Positions 9,911-20,206 of a DNA stretch of 27,341 nt are shown here, piece after piece (within the stretch, counting starts at the first letter, position 1; each line of letters begins with the position of its first letter). The stretch spans positions 507,957-535,297 of the forward strand of contig BFEA01000207.1 of the NCBI GenBank assembly GCA_003427395.1, read 5' to 3'. The notes below the pieces were generated by a model. That model did no database searches. It was not told the origin of the DNA and saw only the letters and a program-made list of their open reading frames with translations. The translations under genes and the position numbers were made by a program. The stretch is from Chara braunii (Eukaryota > Streptophyta > Charophyceae > Charales > Characeae).

Positions 9911-11305
9911 GCAACCTCAGTGGTGGGAAGGGCCCTAACTCTTAACAACGTAATATTCGCTTCCATCTGGTACAAAGCCGCTTTTTGGCTGCTTAGTACC
10001 CAAAAGCAGCTGCAAAGGCTAAAGCTAGCTGCAGCGGCCTATTTATGGAGAAATAATTATGAGGATACCTTCTGCATCAAGAGGCTGGCCTGGGATATCT
10101 TAATCCAACCCATATCCAAAGGAGGATTATGCATTATAGACCCGGGTCTGCAAATTAAAGCCCTTACCTTCAAAGTTCTGATTAGGCTGCTACTGGGGAA
10201 TGATATCCCATGGGCTCCCTACGCACACATACAGATCGCATGTCTGACCCCCCCCTCATGCCCGCAACATCCACTGCATCCCCTCAGGTGGGTCACAAAT
10301 CAGGCATGGACCATTCCAGGTACTCCCAGGAAAGACACGGATGTTACCTCGGCTGGAAAAGCAAAATGGGACATCCGGACTGACCCCCTGTGGCCTGACC
10401 TGTTAAAACTTTGGAGGGAGTATGGCCCGATGCAAAGGCCGGCCTCCTTGGGGTGGCAGGAAATCTGGCGCCAATCCCTTTATGGCCACCCACAAATTCG
10501 AGACTCCGAGTGCCACCCGCTCTCCCTACGCCGCACCTCGAAATGGAGAAAGTGGTTAAAGAAGGGAATCTACACAATGGGAGACATATGGGATGACATG
10601 CGTGCCACATGACTCTCAGAAGAAGCACTGGTTGCCAAATTTGGCCCCATCCACAATCTTACCCAGGACCTGCAGGAACTGCAGGAGGCGGTCCCACTAG
10701 CCTGGGTCACAACTCTAAAGAAGGGTCCATCCATCCAAAAGGGAGATTGGGTAGTGCATATGGACTCCCTGCTCCTCCCTATCACTATATACAGGATCCA
10801 CCAGGTGACACAAGGCTCGCTGGACCTCGAAGCCTTCTGCCTGGACCTGCCTGGGGCAAGGTGGTCCGTTGTGTGTCGGCAGCCAAACCTGGACAGGCAA
10901 CTTCAAGATATGGCAGCCTTCCTCATAATTCGTGTAGTAGAGGACAAAGACGAAATCTGCTATGCGTATGAACCCACCACTCCGCTGTCCCATCTCCCCT
11001 TTGACCCGAGGGAGTGGGAATGGAGAGTGGGGACGGAAACTGCAATTACCCCATGGCAGTACTCAGTTAAAAATGGGTATAGAGCGGCAAACACCTCGGC
11101 CCCTGTTATGGACGGCATCCTACGAAGATGGGAGAGGGACTCCTCACTGACAAAAGAGGACTTTCGTTCCTTCAGATGGGCACTCTTCTCCAACCTCAAA
11201 CCGACTAACCACAGGGCTCTCCAGTGGCAGATTATTCATAGATGTCTGCCCATCCCCGATTGGCTGACAAACAGGACAGACCTGGAGCAGGTGCCAACCA
11301 ACTGA

Positions 11306-11765
11306 GATAGTCAGCTGGATCCTCCCAGTTGGTATTATTAAGGTCTTCAGCCAACACGGGTGTGATTGCGCGTGTGAGTGGGTTGCGCGTAGTGTGTTGG
11401 ACAGTGTTGGTTGTAGACACTACTGTTACTCGATGGGGGTGGGGGAAGATGAAAAGGGAGACCATTGGTCCCCCCGCGTGGCATCGAGCAGAGACTGCTG
11501 ATGTTCATAGGGGGAGAGGTCTGTAGGGGAGGCAGAGTGACTGGCAAGCTCGGTCGTGATGCTACCATCTGACCCCTGGCCGGTATCGCCCACCTGCTGG
11601 TGGGTGCAGCTCCCGCATGCTCCTTCGTTGGAGGCTTGAGCACGGATGTGGATTCCACAGGGTTCCCCGTAATATTATAATGACAATAAAAAAGGCCTGA
11701 AAGGCCATCCTGTCCAGAGTCGACATGTACTTGAATTGGTTGGGCTTAAAGAAAAAATAAAAAAG
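11306..11765 (+). mobile_element. LINE 3' UTR and A-rich tail
   Basis: Non-coding sequence after ORF2 ends in an A-rich stretch (11748-11764). From about 11455 it is related to 22190-22545 in TIM22 intron 2. Shared blocks include GCTGATGTTC, TGACCCCTGGCCGGTATC, CGTTGGAGGCTTG, GGCCTGAAAGGC and TTGAATTGGTTGGGCTTA, in the same order. It is therefore a mobile 3' tail and not unique sequence. Confidence 0.8.
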
Positions 11766-11804
11766 GGAGGCCCAGTTAGTGGCAAATGTTGGGTCCTTGT
11801 GTTA

Positions 11805-11870
11805 GCCGGGCCCCCACCAGCGACCCGAACCCTGCACCCTAAACGCTAGGGCAAAGGGGCAAACATGTCA
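11805..11870 (-). mobile_element. Possible tRNA-related fragment
   Basis: On the minus strand GCCCTAGCGTTTAGGGTGCA is followed by GGGTTCGGGTCG, close to a B-box. No A-box at normal distance was seen. It lies just beyond the A-rich end of the LINE. Confidence 0.25.
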
Positions 11871-12375
11871 TTACCTCTCTCCACCAAGAGAGACAACCTC
11901 CCTTCACCGAAGAGAGGCAGAAAGCTATGCTTGCAGGAACCCTTTGTATAGCCCTTTTTTTTTTCCAAAGCCCAGGGTGTTGTAGAGGCCAAGGACTAGA
12001 CTTGTGGGTGATCGCTGACTGTGGCAGCCGATGGTTGCCCTGACAGGATAGGCCACCGTCCCTACCCTTCCCCATGTTAATACTCCCAGCACACCCCCTG
12101 TTCCTACTATCGTACCTTTTTTTTTGGGGGGGGGGACAAATGTTCCAGTCTAGTCGTGGGGAGCAGCACCGAGGCCATTACTCGGCTTCGGCTGATAATC
12201 AATTTGAGAACTATTGAGAACTATTGAGAACTGTTGAAGAAATTCAAGAGAATTAAAGAGAGGTTCAAAAACCAAGAATGACTACTGACCTTTTTTCGAA
12301 TGCTCATAGCCCCTAGACTCCCGAACGAAACTCTCTAAAACTATCCAACATTGTTTTATTCCCTGTCGAGCTCTC

Positions 12376-13035
12376 CCAGGCCTCACACTCCCACCCGACA
12401 CGACTCGCCCCAGCTCCAGCCAGCGTCGTCCCAATAGGAACCCTTGGTTGTCCCTTGGAATAACCACCCCGAAGCATCCTCAAATCTCTTTACCAGGCCT
12501 CACGCTCCTGCAGTCAGCAGGTTACAAGGTGACACGTCAACACCGGCCAGCGTCATTCTGGCATCGAACAACCGCAAATCCATGAATGTACCAGTATCAA
12601 AAACCTAAAGCGAGTTGCTAGAAGTCCCCAAAATCCTAAAGCATTCTCATAACCATATGTAAACAAACATTTTTTTCAAGATATCCTTGAGATACCGGGG
12701 CTATTACCCAGCTTCAGTTTTTTTTACAAGAACACTTAAATTTTGTGTCCCCCAAAGCTCAGATCAAAGAAGCATTCAGAACGAAAAAAACACCTGCCTT
12801 AGTACCTTTCAGCAGCCCAACCCTTACTTGCCTCAACCCTTTATCCTGATGCCCAATCTCTACCAGGCCTCATGCCCCCAGCTGCTAGGTTACAGAGTGG
12901 CACGACCCACCCCATAATAACCCCCACCTGCTAGGCCACAGGGCAAAGCGACCCGCCCCGGCTCCGCCCAGCGTTGACTAGGCACCAGCTCACCAAAAGA
13001 CAGATCTCTCTACCAAGTCTCATGCCCTCGTACAG
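12376..13035 (+). repeat. Degenerate interspersed repeat, four copies
   Basis: A core resembling TCTCTACCAGGCCTCATGCC occurs at 12376, 12493, 12863 and 13011. At three copies it is followed by a GACACG/GCACGACC and CAGCGT segment. Spacing is irregular (117, 370 and 148 bp). It is not recognised as a known element. Confidence 0.55.
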
Positions 13036-13039
13036 CTCG

Positions 13040-15080
13040 AGTTACGTCTTTTCACACACCAACAAGACTCAAGACTAAGGCAAATAGCAGCCAAGCCACC
13101 AATCAGCACCGTAGTTGTAGATCTCATTATTCGTCTCCTTCATGCACAGGTCGCAGATATCCCCCCAACAAACCCCATGAACCCTATTCCGACAAGTCTT
13201 ACCACGATAAAGTCACCATCTCCACCGCTATTGTACCCTATAACAACCCTGCAGGCTAGCCCCTTCGCCGCAGAGCGCGTCATCTCCCGCCGTCACAGCC
13301 ACCACAACCCCCTGCCTCCAGCACCAAACCTTGGAAGAATTTTTCAATTAAGAAAAATTAGGAAAATCAAGCACAAAAAATCCCGAAAAATCACATGAAC
13401 ATTCCAATGCCCACTATTTCCACAGGGAGAGGGGAAGAGAGGGAAAAATAACCCTCTATCCCAATGGAAAATCCAATGCCTATTGAGGTCTCAGTTACAT
13501 GTAAAGGGGCCACAAGAGCCAAAGGGATTACTCCTCTTTCCCAAAAGACAACCCCTTGTTTGTTTACTGCCGCCGCGGGAAGGCGCCCCCTCGCCTCTCC
13601 GCCTCAGCTCAAAACAACCCCTAGAATACCCCTCCTGCTCCCTCAGTCGCATACAGTACCCCCTAAAGTATGCCCCCGCAGAGCAGAAGATCCCCCTTCC
13701 TTCCTGCCCCACCCCCTCCAGGTGGAACAACCCTCTCAACTCTCACCCTGCTGACATCAGCACCCCTTGTCCTCTCTTCCCAACCGCCATAGCTGATCCG
13801 ACCCGAACATCAGCGTGGCCCAAAAAAGGAAAAACTCTCAATACCACCCCCACCCTCTCAAAGATCACACCACCCACCTTGTGTAACCCTCGCAAGGAGG
13901 GACTCCAACCCTAAAAGAGATATCCATTCCAACACTTCTGACCCCGATCTGCCAACATCACAGGTTGAGACTCCCTTGCTTAAAACAACAAACGAAGACA
14001 TAATTACTTGAGTAAAAACTGTTTGAAAAATCCCATGTCGAGTAATAAATTAAAATTTAAAGAAGAATCCCAGATTTCCATCTACAAAATCAGAATATGA
14101 ATTTCAAAATTTGGGAAACCGAGTTTATTTTTTTTATGAGTCATGCAATCGAAGTTTGAATCATGAATTTAACATCGAATTCGGAAAATCCATTGAGATG
14201 AAGATAAGATTTGATAAGATTTTAAAATCCAAATAGGGAAACAAAACAGGGAATCAATTGTGATGTCCGAACGGACTTACGACTCTCATTTCGAGAACCC
14301 CAAGGTTCAAGAAATCGCTCAGACAGTAAATTAGGAAATACTAAGTAGAAAAACAAATCGACAATCAATTGTGTATGAGAGAAATCATAACGATTTTAAA
14401 ACCAGATCGCGAAATCAGCAAGAAAAATTACGAAGATCAATTAAGAAATCAAAATTACCCATCCAAGAATTTTTTAAAGAAATTCCCATATCAGGAAAAG
14501 AAAAACAAGACCTAAACCCCAAGCTAAAAAAAAATAGGTCATGCCTCAAGAATTACTGGAGATTCTGTCGCTGCGTGAAGTCGCCTTAAAACACCCGAAG
14601 TCTCAGTTCGTGCAATCCATCACGTAGCACTCCACTCTTGCAATCCCTTGATCTAGCTTCCCCGCCATTGTAGAGTCCAAACTCAGACCCTGCCTCTTCT
14701 TGCGGGAGGAACACATTCGCCTCCCCATAGCCTGTGCTAATATAGCCCCTTGGCAAGCTGCACTGACCAGAAGAGATTTGGTAGGACACAATCACCTCCT
14801 TATCACTGCCCGTATGCGATTGCGTTGTCAGTAACCATGTCAAGCCTGTTGACTTCACCTCATAGAGAGTTCAGTCCCTGCCCAACGATCTGGAGGCCGC
14901 TAAATCAAGAAGAAAGAGAGACGGAGTTAAAAGGGCAAGTATGGGAAATTCCCCACCATCGAGCCCTCGTTCGCCCCACCCACCTTCTCCTCGGCACAAT
15001 CCCCATTCCACTCCACTGCAAACGACGACCTGCCATCGCCCGTCCCCCTCCTATCTTGCCTCCACGAAATCTCCAACGCA
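13040..15080. other. Unrecognised region, Pro-rich translation then AT-rich sequence
   Basis: Two overlapping plus-strand frames at 13464-13914 give Pro/Thr/Ser-rich translations in C-rich sequence, with no domain. They could be a decayed LINE ORF1 or chance. 13920-14590 is AT-rich with many AAATC/GAAATC words and no gene. 14590-15080 is mixed sequence with nothing recognised. Confidence 0.35.
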
Positions 15081-15109
15081 CGCCATCGCACGCCATCGCA
15101 CACCATCGC
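15081..15109 (+). repeat. 10-bp tandem repeat (CGCCATCGCA)
   Basis: Three consecutive units, the last with one change and cut by one base. Confidence 0.9.
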
Positions 15110-15298
15110 CGTTTTACGCCCATCATGCTACTTTGCGCCGCTCTGTTCACGCTTCGCTCCGCGCTCGCCTCGCCATGCCGTGCTGCGTCGTGCTCCCGCG
15201 ATTCCTGTACCGGACGGGGCGCAGCGCTCCTGGCCGCGTTGTGCCCCACCCGTGTTTTTTTTTTTTTTTTTTTTTCAGTGTACCCCGCACTGAGGACC

Positions 15299-15364
15299 AT
15301 CACCCTCAGTATCGAGGGCAACGTGGACCCCATCACCCTCAGTATCGAGGGCAACGTGGACCAC
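15299..15364 (+). repeat. 33-bp tandem duplication
   Basis: Two copies of a unit beginning ATCACCCTCAGTATCGAGGG lie directly adjacent, immediately after a 21-T run. Confidence 0.9.
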
Positions 15365-15597
15365 ACAGCCGTGACAAGCACCAAGGCTGGGCCAACCCCC
15401 CAGCCCTACGGCCCCTACCGCATTGGAAGCGGAAGGGGACCTTCGGACCCCAGGAGCAGTAGCCCTAGGTAGGTTGTGAAAGGAAAAAGATAGGTTCCAT
15501 GACATGGCCGTGAGAGAAAATATGTGGCTGTCCCCCGATCAGGAGACCAGAGTTCGACTGCGGATGGAACCAGTGGATTTTGTTCTTCAACTGGTTC

Positions 15598-15664
15598 CAT
15601 TTGGATTCGAGGTTTGGTCCGTATGTCAACAGTTCATGGGTGTCGGACCATTGAGGCCGTCGGT
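15598..15664 (-). mobile_element. tRNA-like SINE head upstream of TIM22
   Basis: On the minus strand the segment begins GACGGCCTCAATGG and ends CCTCGAATCC, resembling A- and B-box spacing of a tRNA-derived promoter. A 28-base core (15614-15641) is matched at 24 positions by 22592-22619. The plus strand next to it carries an 11-bp perfect stem (15564-15574 with 15590-15600). Confidence 0.4.
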
Positions 15665-15672
15665 CATGTCCT

Positions 15673-15771
15673 GGGGCTAGGTCCCACTTACACGAATTAA
15701 GCGATATTGACCGTAGATAGCAAAGCTCAACGGCCAGAATCTCTTAATCCTTGCAAGTGGGACCTTGCCCC
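15673..15771. repeat. Imperfect inverted repeat upstream of TIM22
   Basis: 15673-15701 and 15743-15771 are complementary at 25 of 29 positions (core GGTCCCACTT and AAGTGGGACC), with a 41-bp spacer; weaker pairing continues outward. Confidence 0.7.
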
Positions 15772-15799
15772 TGGATGTGAGCTTAGCCGTCTCCATAGG

Positions 15800-16242
15800 A
15801 TGATGGCTTTTATGTTGGCGTGGTCCCTGCTCCTGGGAGAAGTTCGGACACTCGGCAGTGCCACGGGCACCGCCACCCGCAACAGTCCGCCTCGCGAACG
15901 CCGCCGCGTTCCGCCGCCCGCCCGGCCGCCCGGCCGCCGGCCGTCGTTTGCCTGCCAGCGCACGCTGCCGCACAGTCCCAAGATCGCAGGGCCGTGGTCG
16001 TATGCGGGGACGGAGATGGGTCCGAGTTGTTAGATTTTGTCGTTTTCCTGTCAGCGCTTGCCAGCTGTCACAGGCCGGCCGCCGGCCGGCCGGCCGGCAG
16101 CGCGCACTTGTAGCTCTTCCGCAGCTTTAGCGGGAGACGGAGCATATACTGAAAAAAAAGCAGGAATTTTTCGACTTGGATCTGGACTTGATGAGAGGGT
16201 CAGAAACAGCCAAGAGCGCCCGTAATTGTGGTCAGATACATG

Positions 16243-16304
<62 letters not shown>

Positions 16305-16436
16305 CTAGAATGAGTATGCGCTGAGGGAGGGTGAACAGAGTGGTGGAGAAAGAGGGGAAGGGCGGGTTGGAGCGAACGCAAGGCAGAGGAGGAGGAGGAG
16401 GAAGAGGGAGAGAGAGGAGGGAGGGAAGGGAAGAGC
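15800..16436 (+). promoter_or_regulatory. Putative TIM22 upstream region and 5' leader
   Basis: Sequence immediately upstream of the first ATG is GC-rich at 15890-16110, including a run of alternating GGCC/CCGG palindromes at 16072-16105, and then changes to a purine-rich leader with (AG)n at 16245-16302 and GGA-rich sequence to the ATG. No convincing TATA box was found. Treating this as the promoter and 5' UTR is inference from position and composition; the transcription start is unknown. Confidence 0.4.
16245..16302 (+). repeat. (AG)29 microsatellite in the TIM22 5' leader
   Basis: An uninterrupted AG dinucleotide run of 58 bases lies about 135 bp upstream of the TIM22 start codon. GA/CT repeats in 5' leaders are common in green plants; whether this one is transcribed is not shown by the sequence. 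Confidence 0.95.
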
Positions 16437-16587
16437 ATGGAAAGTTCACGAGGCGGGGACGAAGGTGATGGCGCCAGCGCGTCGAGTCCGTCGGCAGCGC
16501 CCGTGCAGCATTACACGCGTCAGGATTATCAGGCGATAGACTTCCACAACAACTGCGCTGTCAAAACGATTCTCAGCGGTGTGATGG
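16437..16587 (+). CDS. TIM22: TIM22 coding exon 1 (residues 1-50 plus first base of codon 51)
   Basis: The exon starts at the first ATG after an (AG)n leader and runs open for 50 codons. It ends at G|GTAAGT (intron starts 16588), a perfect donor consensus. It encodes a hydrophilic Ser/Gly/Asp-rich head, then HYTRQDYQAIDFHNNC and the start of the first membrane segment (TILSGVMG). The leftover G (phase 1) combines with GT of exon 2 to make Gly51 inside the glycine run of transmembrane segment 1. An upstream start is unlikely because the preceding leader is low-complexity purine sequence. The assignment depends on the join to exon 2; on its own this exon would be hard to recognise. Confidence 0.87.
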
Positions 16588-16840
16588 GTAAGTTAAAAGA
16601 ACATTTCTAACTCGGGGAGGAAGCTCAGACAATCTCTGGGAAAGGCGGGGGGAGGTAGTAATGAAGTTGAAAGGAGTGAGTCAGTCGGAAAAAAAGTGTA
16701 GTTCAGAGGAGAGGCCTCCCATGATGGGAATGAGATCGGTCCTTCTCTCTCTCTCTGTCTATCTCTGTTTCTTCTGTCTAGCATGCAATTCTGTTACAGA
16801 GAAAGAGCGGTGGTGAAGACGGAGGACATGGATGTGTGCG

Positions 16841-16925
<85 letters not shown>

Positions 16926-16926
16926 N

Positions 16927-16986
<60 letters not shown>

Positions 16987-18378
16987 GTATGTGGCCGATT
17001 GATTGGCTCTTCTCCACATGACATTGCAATTCAGGAACCACCCTTGTCGGCGGCGAACCCGTCCTGTTAATCAATGAACCTCTCAATCTATTTGTCTATC
17101 CACCAGTACACCTATCGATCAATGTACCCATCTATCGATTGAACCTATGCCAGTCAATGAAAAAATGTTTTTCAATTGAGGAGAGGAGGAGGAGGAGCGG
17201 AGGGAGAGGGNGGGGGGGGGAGGGATTATGGTTCTCCTCTGCATAGCACAGTTCGATCCAAATACTAATATATAAAAAAAACCAGAGAGATTGAGGGGAA
17301 GCTTAGGAAAACAGCAGGCGGGGCCAGAAGACTGCGAAAAAACGGCAATTTTCTAAGCTTGAAGGCGGGACCAGAAATTTAGGGGAACATCCAAAGAGGG
17401 AAAAAAAAAAAAAAAAGAGGACAAGGAAGACCTTGGCGCCCCTTGATAGTAGTTTGCAATGACAAGAAAAAAGGAAAAAAAAAAAAAAAGAGAGAGAGAA
17501 AGATAGTTTGCGATGTGACTTTTGTGCCCTCTGATGGGTGTCTATGAACTGCGTTGCGTGACAAGCTACGTCTGAGTGTACCTGCCTGATCAGGTCCGCT
17601 ATCGAGGGGCTCTGGTGTAATTTGTTGTGTTTTTTTTTTTTTTTTTTTCCCCCTTCTCTCTCTTTTAGGAGTGAAACACCCCCTTCCCCCCCCTTTTGTC
17701 CCCCCCACCCTCCCGAAAAACAAAGAAAAAAAAGAAAAAAAAGAAAAAAAAGAAAAGAAACCAAAAAAAAGGAAAAAAAAGAAAAAAAAGGAAAAAAAGG
17801 GGAAAAAAGCAAAAAAGCAAAAAAAGAAAAAAAAGAAAAAAAAGAAAAAAACGAAAAAAACGAAAAAAAAGAAAAAAAAGAAAAAGAAGAAAAAGATCGA
17901 AGATTGTCAAGTAAAATGTCGTTTTCTTGGGAATCTTTTGCGGGCAAGGGATCCAGTTGGCCAGTCAGGAAAGGAGGGGGGGACTCCGGGTCAGGGATAA
18001 TCTGGAACGTCCAATTTTTTCGAGACTGCCAATGATTGAATGGTTGTTGATGGATGTACTAGATTGATCTTGTCGTCGTTCATCGAACGATGGAAGATCG
18101 ATCAATGAGGTTGGGAGTAGAGTTCGTTGATTGATCTCCCGATTGATTACCTGGTTGCTTTCTTGCTTGACTGGTTGTTCATGAAAGATCGATCTTTGAT
18201 TCAATTTTGAGAAGGGTGATTGATCGATCGATCGATTGGTTGATTGGAATGACTTATCGCTTGGTGGATTGGTTGATTGATTGATTGATTGATTGATTGA
18301 TCGATTGATTGATTTTTGATTGTTTTTTGATTGATTGATTGATTAATTGATTGATCGATTGATTGGTTGGATTGTTTG

Positions 18379-18415
<37 letters not shown>

Positions 18416-18459
18416 ATTGATTGATTGATTGATCGATTGATTGGTTGGATGGATGGATG

Positions 18460-18512
<53 letters not shown>

Positions 18513-19163
18513 GTTGGTTTGATTGATCGATTGGTCCAGGAGGCCGATGGAAGGTCGATCAATTACTGGAGCACTTGACTACCGGTTTCTCTCGAACAAG
18601 ACTTGCGCGCCGATCGTGAATGTATACAAACTATCTTTCCGGCTCGATTACAGTCGTGATGAGTGTGCGTTGTGTTCGGGGGAAGATTGATTGCATGGCC
18701 GAATGGTCAATCGACTGATTAATCGTCGATTGAAGATCGATCTATCAATCGGTCACTGGATTAAGGTTGGCCATCGTAGTAGCGGGATCAATCAATTGAT
18801 TGACGAGTCAGTAAATCGACAAATCAATCAATCAATCAAACAGTGAAGTAATCGATCGATCAATCACTCAATTACTTGATCAATCTCTCAATCACTCAAT
18901 TAGTCGATCCGTCACTCAATTAATCGATCCCTCACTCAATTAATTAATCGGCCAATGCAGTCGGCCAACTGATCAGCCAGAAACCCATTGTTGTAATTAC
19001 TCAATCAATCATTCAATCATTCAATCAATCAATCAATCACTCAATCAATCAATCAATCAATCGATCGATCAATCAGTCAGTCAGTCAGTCAGTCAATCCA
19101 TCAGTTGACCAATTAATCAATCAATCAATCAATCAACTGACTCGACAAACCCATTGCTGTAAT

Positions 19164-19201
<38 letters not shown>

Positions 19202-19245
19202 GTCAATCGATCCATCAGTCAGTCAGTCAATCCATCAGTCAACCG

Positions 19246-19278
<33 letters not shown>

Positions 19279-20139
19279 CAGACTTGACGAAAGTAGATAA
19301 TTCCGTTTTATGTTTGCGCCTGTGTTTTAGTGGACCTAAGTTTCGGTCTTTATATATATATATATAGATATAATACATTTGCTATGTATAGATTCGCTGT
19401 GTATCGATTTGCTATTTACTGGTCGGCTGTCCTTTTTTTTGATGTCTCTTTTGCTGGGCCGTTCTTGTGAGCATCGAGAGAGGACAGGGTTTTTGTGGTG
19501 TGGCCGTCGTTGTCTCTGTTTTTTTCCTTCTTTCTTTGTGCAAACGACTGTTTTCGATCGACTCGTCCTACGGACGATGTCGGATAAGGGTCGGGATGCG
19601 GAGGAGGGTTGGGATCGGGATAGGTTCGAATGTTGCGCTTAAAGAACAGGTGGCGGGATGGGACTCCTGATGGGATTTCTATTTGGAGGGTACGATCCTT
19701 GTTTTGCGGACGAGGCCTTGTCTATGCGACAGAAGCTGTGGATCTCGACAAAGAGTGCGGGTGTCAGAAGCCTGCAGATGGCCAAAGGTTTCGCTTTGGT
19801 CGGTGCCATCTATTCTGGAACGGAATGCATCGTAGAAAAGGTGCGTCTTTTCCCCCTCTCTGTGCGTCTATCACTCTGTATGTATGTGTCTGTTGTCATC
19901 TTGGCTATACACAACTCCACGAAAGAAGCCCGACTGCGCCAGACTGTTTCGTTGGGCTTTCGCCGATTCATCGGGCGGGAGGTTGAACCTGTCGAACAGT
20001 CTCCTCCACCACGACTCATCAGGAGCTTCAACCTCGATAGTCTCCCCACGATGCATTAGACTGATGAGATAAGTACTCTCACCACATCGCTCAGAATTAG
20101 CGATACCCCTTAGAGAACTGATCGACTTTACTTTCTCTG

Positions 20140-20206
<67 letters not shown>

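Larger units (their letters stand above)
7425..11305 (+). pseudogene. LINE ORF2 pseudogene: AP endonuclease, reverse transcriptase, RVT-associated C-terminus
   Basis: Similarity starts at NANGLAQPN (7425). The endonuclease part shows QETHL, VCIYAPND and GDFNTALDPTLDRR, with a degenerate C-terminal motif (FDHRMI where SDH is usual) near 8157. The reverse transcriptase shows LHKKGDREEIRNYRPITLLP (about 9045-9105), FIDFEKAYD (9283-9308), SVRQGDPIASMLF and the catalytic FADD (near 9600). The C-terminal part has RWALFSNLKPTNHRALQW, typical of the zf-RVT region, but ends at TGA 11303-11305 before any zinc knuckle. Breaks: stops at 7488, 8543, 8762, 9317 and 10610; frame changes near 8034, 8366, 9362 and 9845 (the last beside a C run); and a 14-A tract at about 8558-8571. 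The catalytic motifs survive, but the protein cannot be made. Confidence 0.9.
6812..11765 (+). mobile_element. Degenerate non-LTR retrotransposon (LINE), + strand
   Basis: The element comprises a candidate 5' leader that includes two copies of a 108-bp repeat, an ORF2 pseudogene and a 3' UTR ending in an A-rich tail (about 11748-11764). The order AP endonuclease, reverse transcriptase, C-terminal RVT-associated region is that of L1-like and plant-type LINEs. ORF1 was not recognised, and the 5' boundary is uncertain: ORF2 similarity begins at 7425, and the leader assignment rests only on the repeat abutting it. No target-site duplication was identified. The element is dead in its present form. 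Confidence 0.8.
16588..19649 (+). other. TIM22 intron 1 (3,062 bp)
   Basis: The donor is GTAAGT and the acceptor is GAACAG|G, with only a weak pyrimidine tract before it. The intron holds a (CG)n-(GA)n tract at 16838-16983, an A-rich purine array at 17716-17895, and two opposed tetranucleotide arrays (18216-18535 and 18785-19279). No additional exon or RNA gene was seen. Apparent long reading frames here are translations of simple repeats. Confidence 0.88.

Noticed and set aside
13464-13914. Pro/Ser/Thr-rich open frames as a possible gene
   Set aside because: Two overlapping frames are open in C-rich sequence with no domain, no splice context and no partner; kept only as a note on that region.
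16759-17086. Ser-Leu and Arg-Glu repeat proteins
   Set aside because: They are translations of the (GA)n microsatellite, including an N base.
17303-18035. Long Phe-rich (minus) and Lys-rich (plus) open frames
   Set aside because: They are translations of the GAAAAAAAA purine array and T runs inside TIM22 intron 1.
18216-19279. CRISPR-like regular repeats
   Set aside because: The units are 4 bp with no spacers; this is a tetranucleotide microsatellite in a eukaryotic intron.
19626-19649. Alternative exon 2 acceptor at 19626-19627
   Set aside because: Using it in the phase set by exon 1 leads to a stop codon before the conserved membrane segment.
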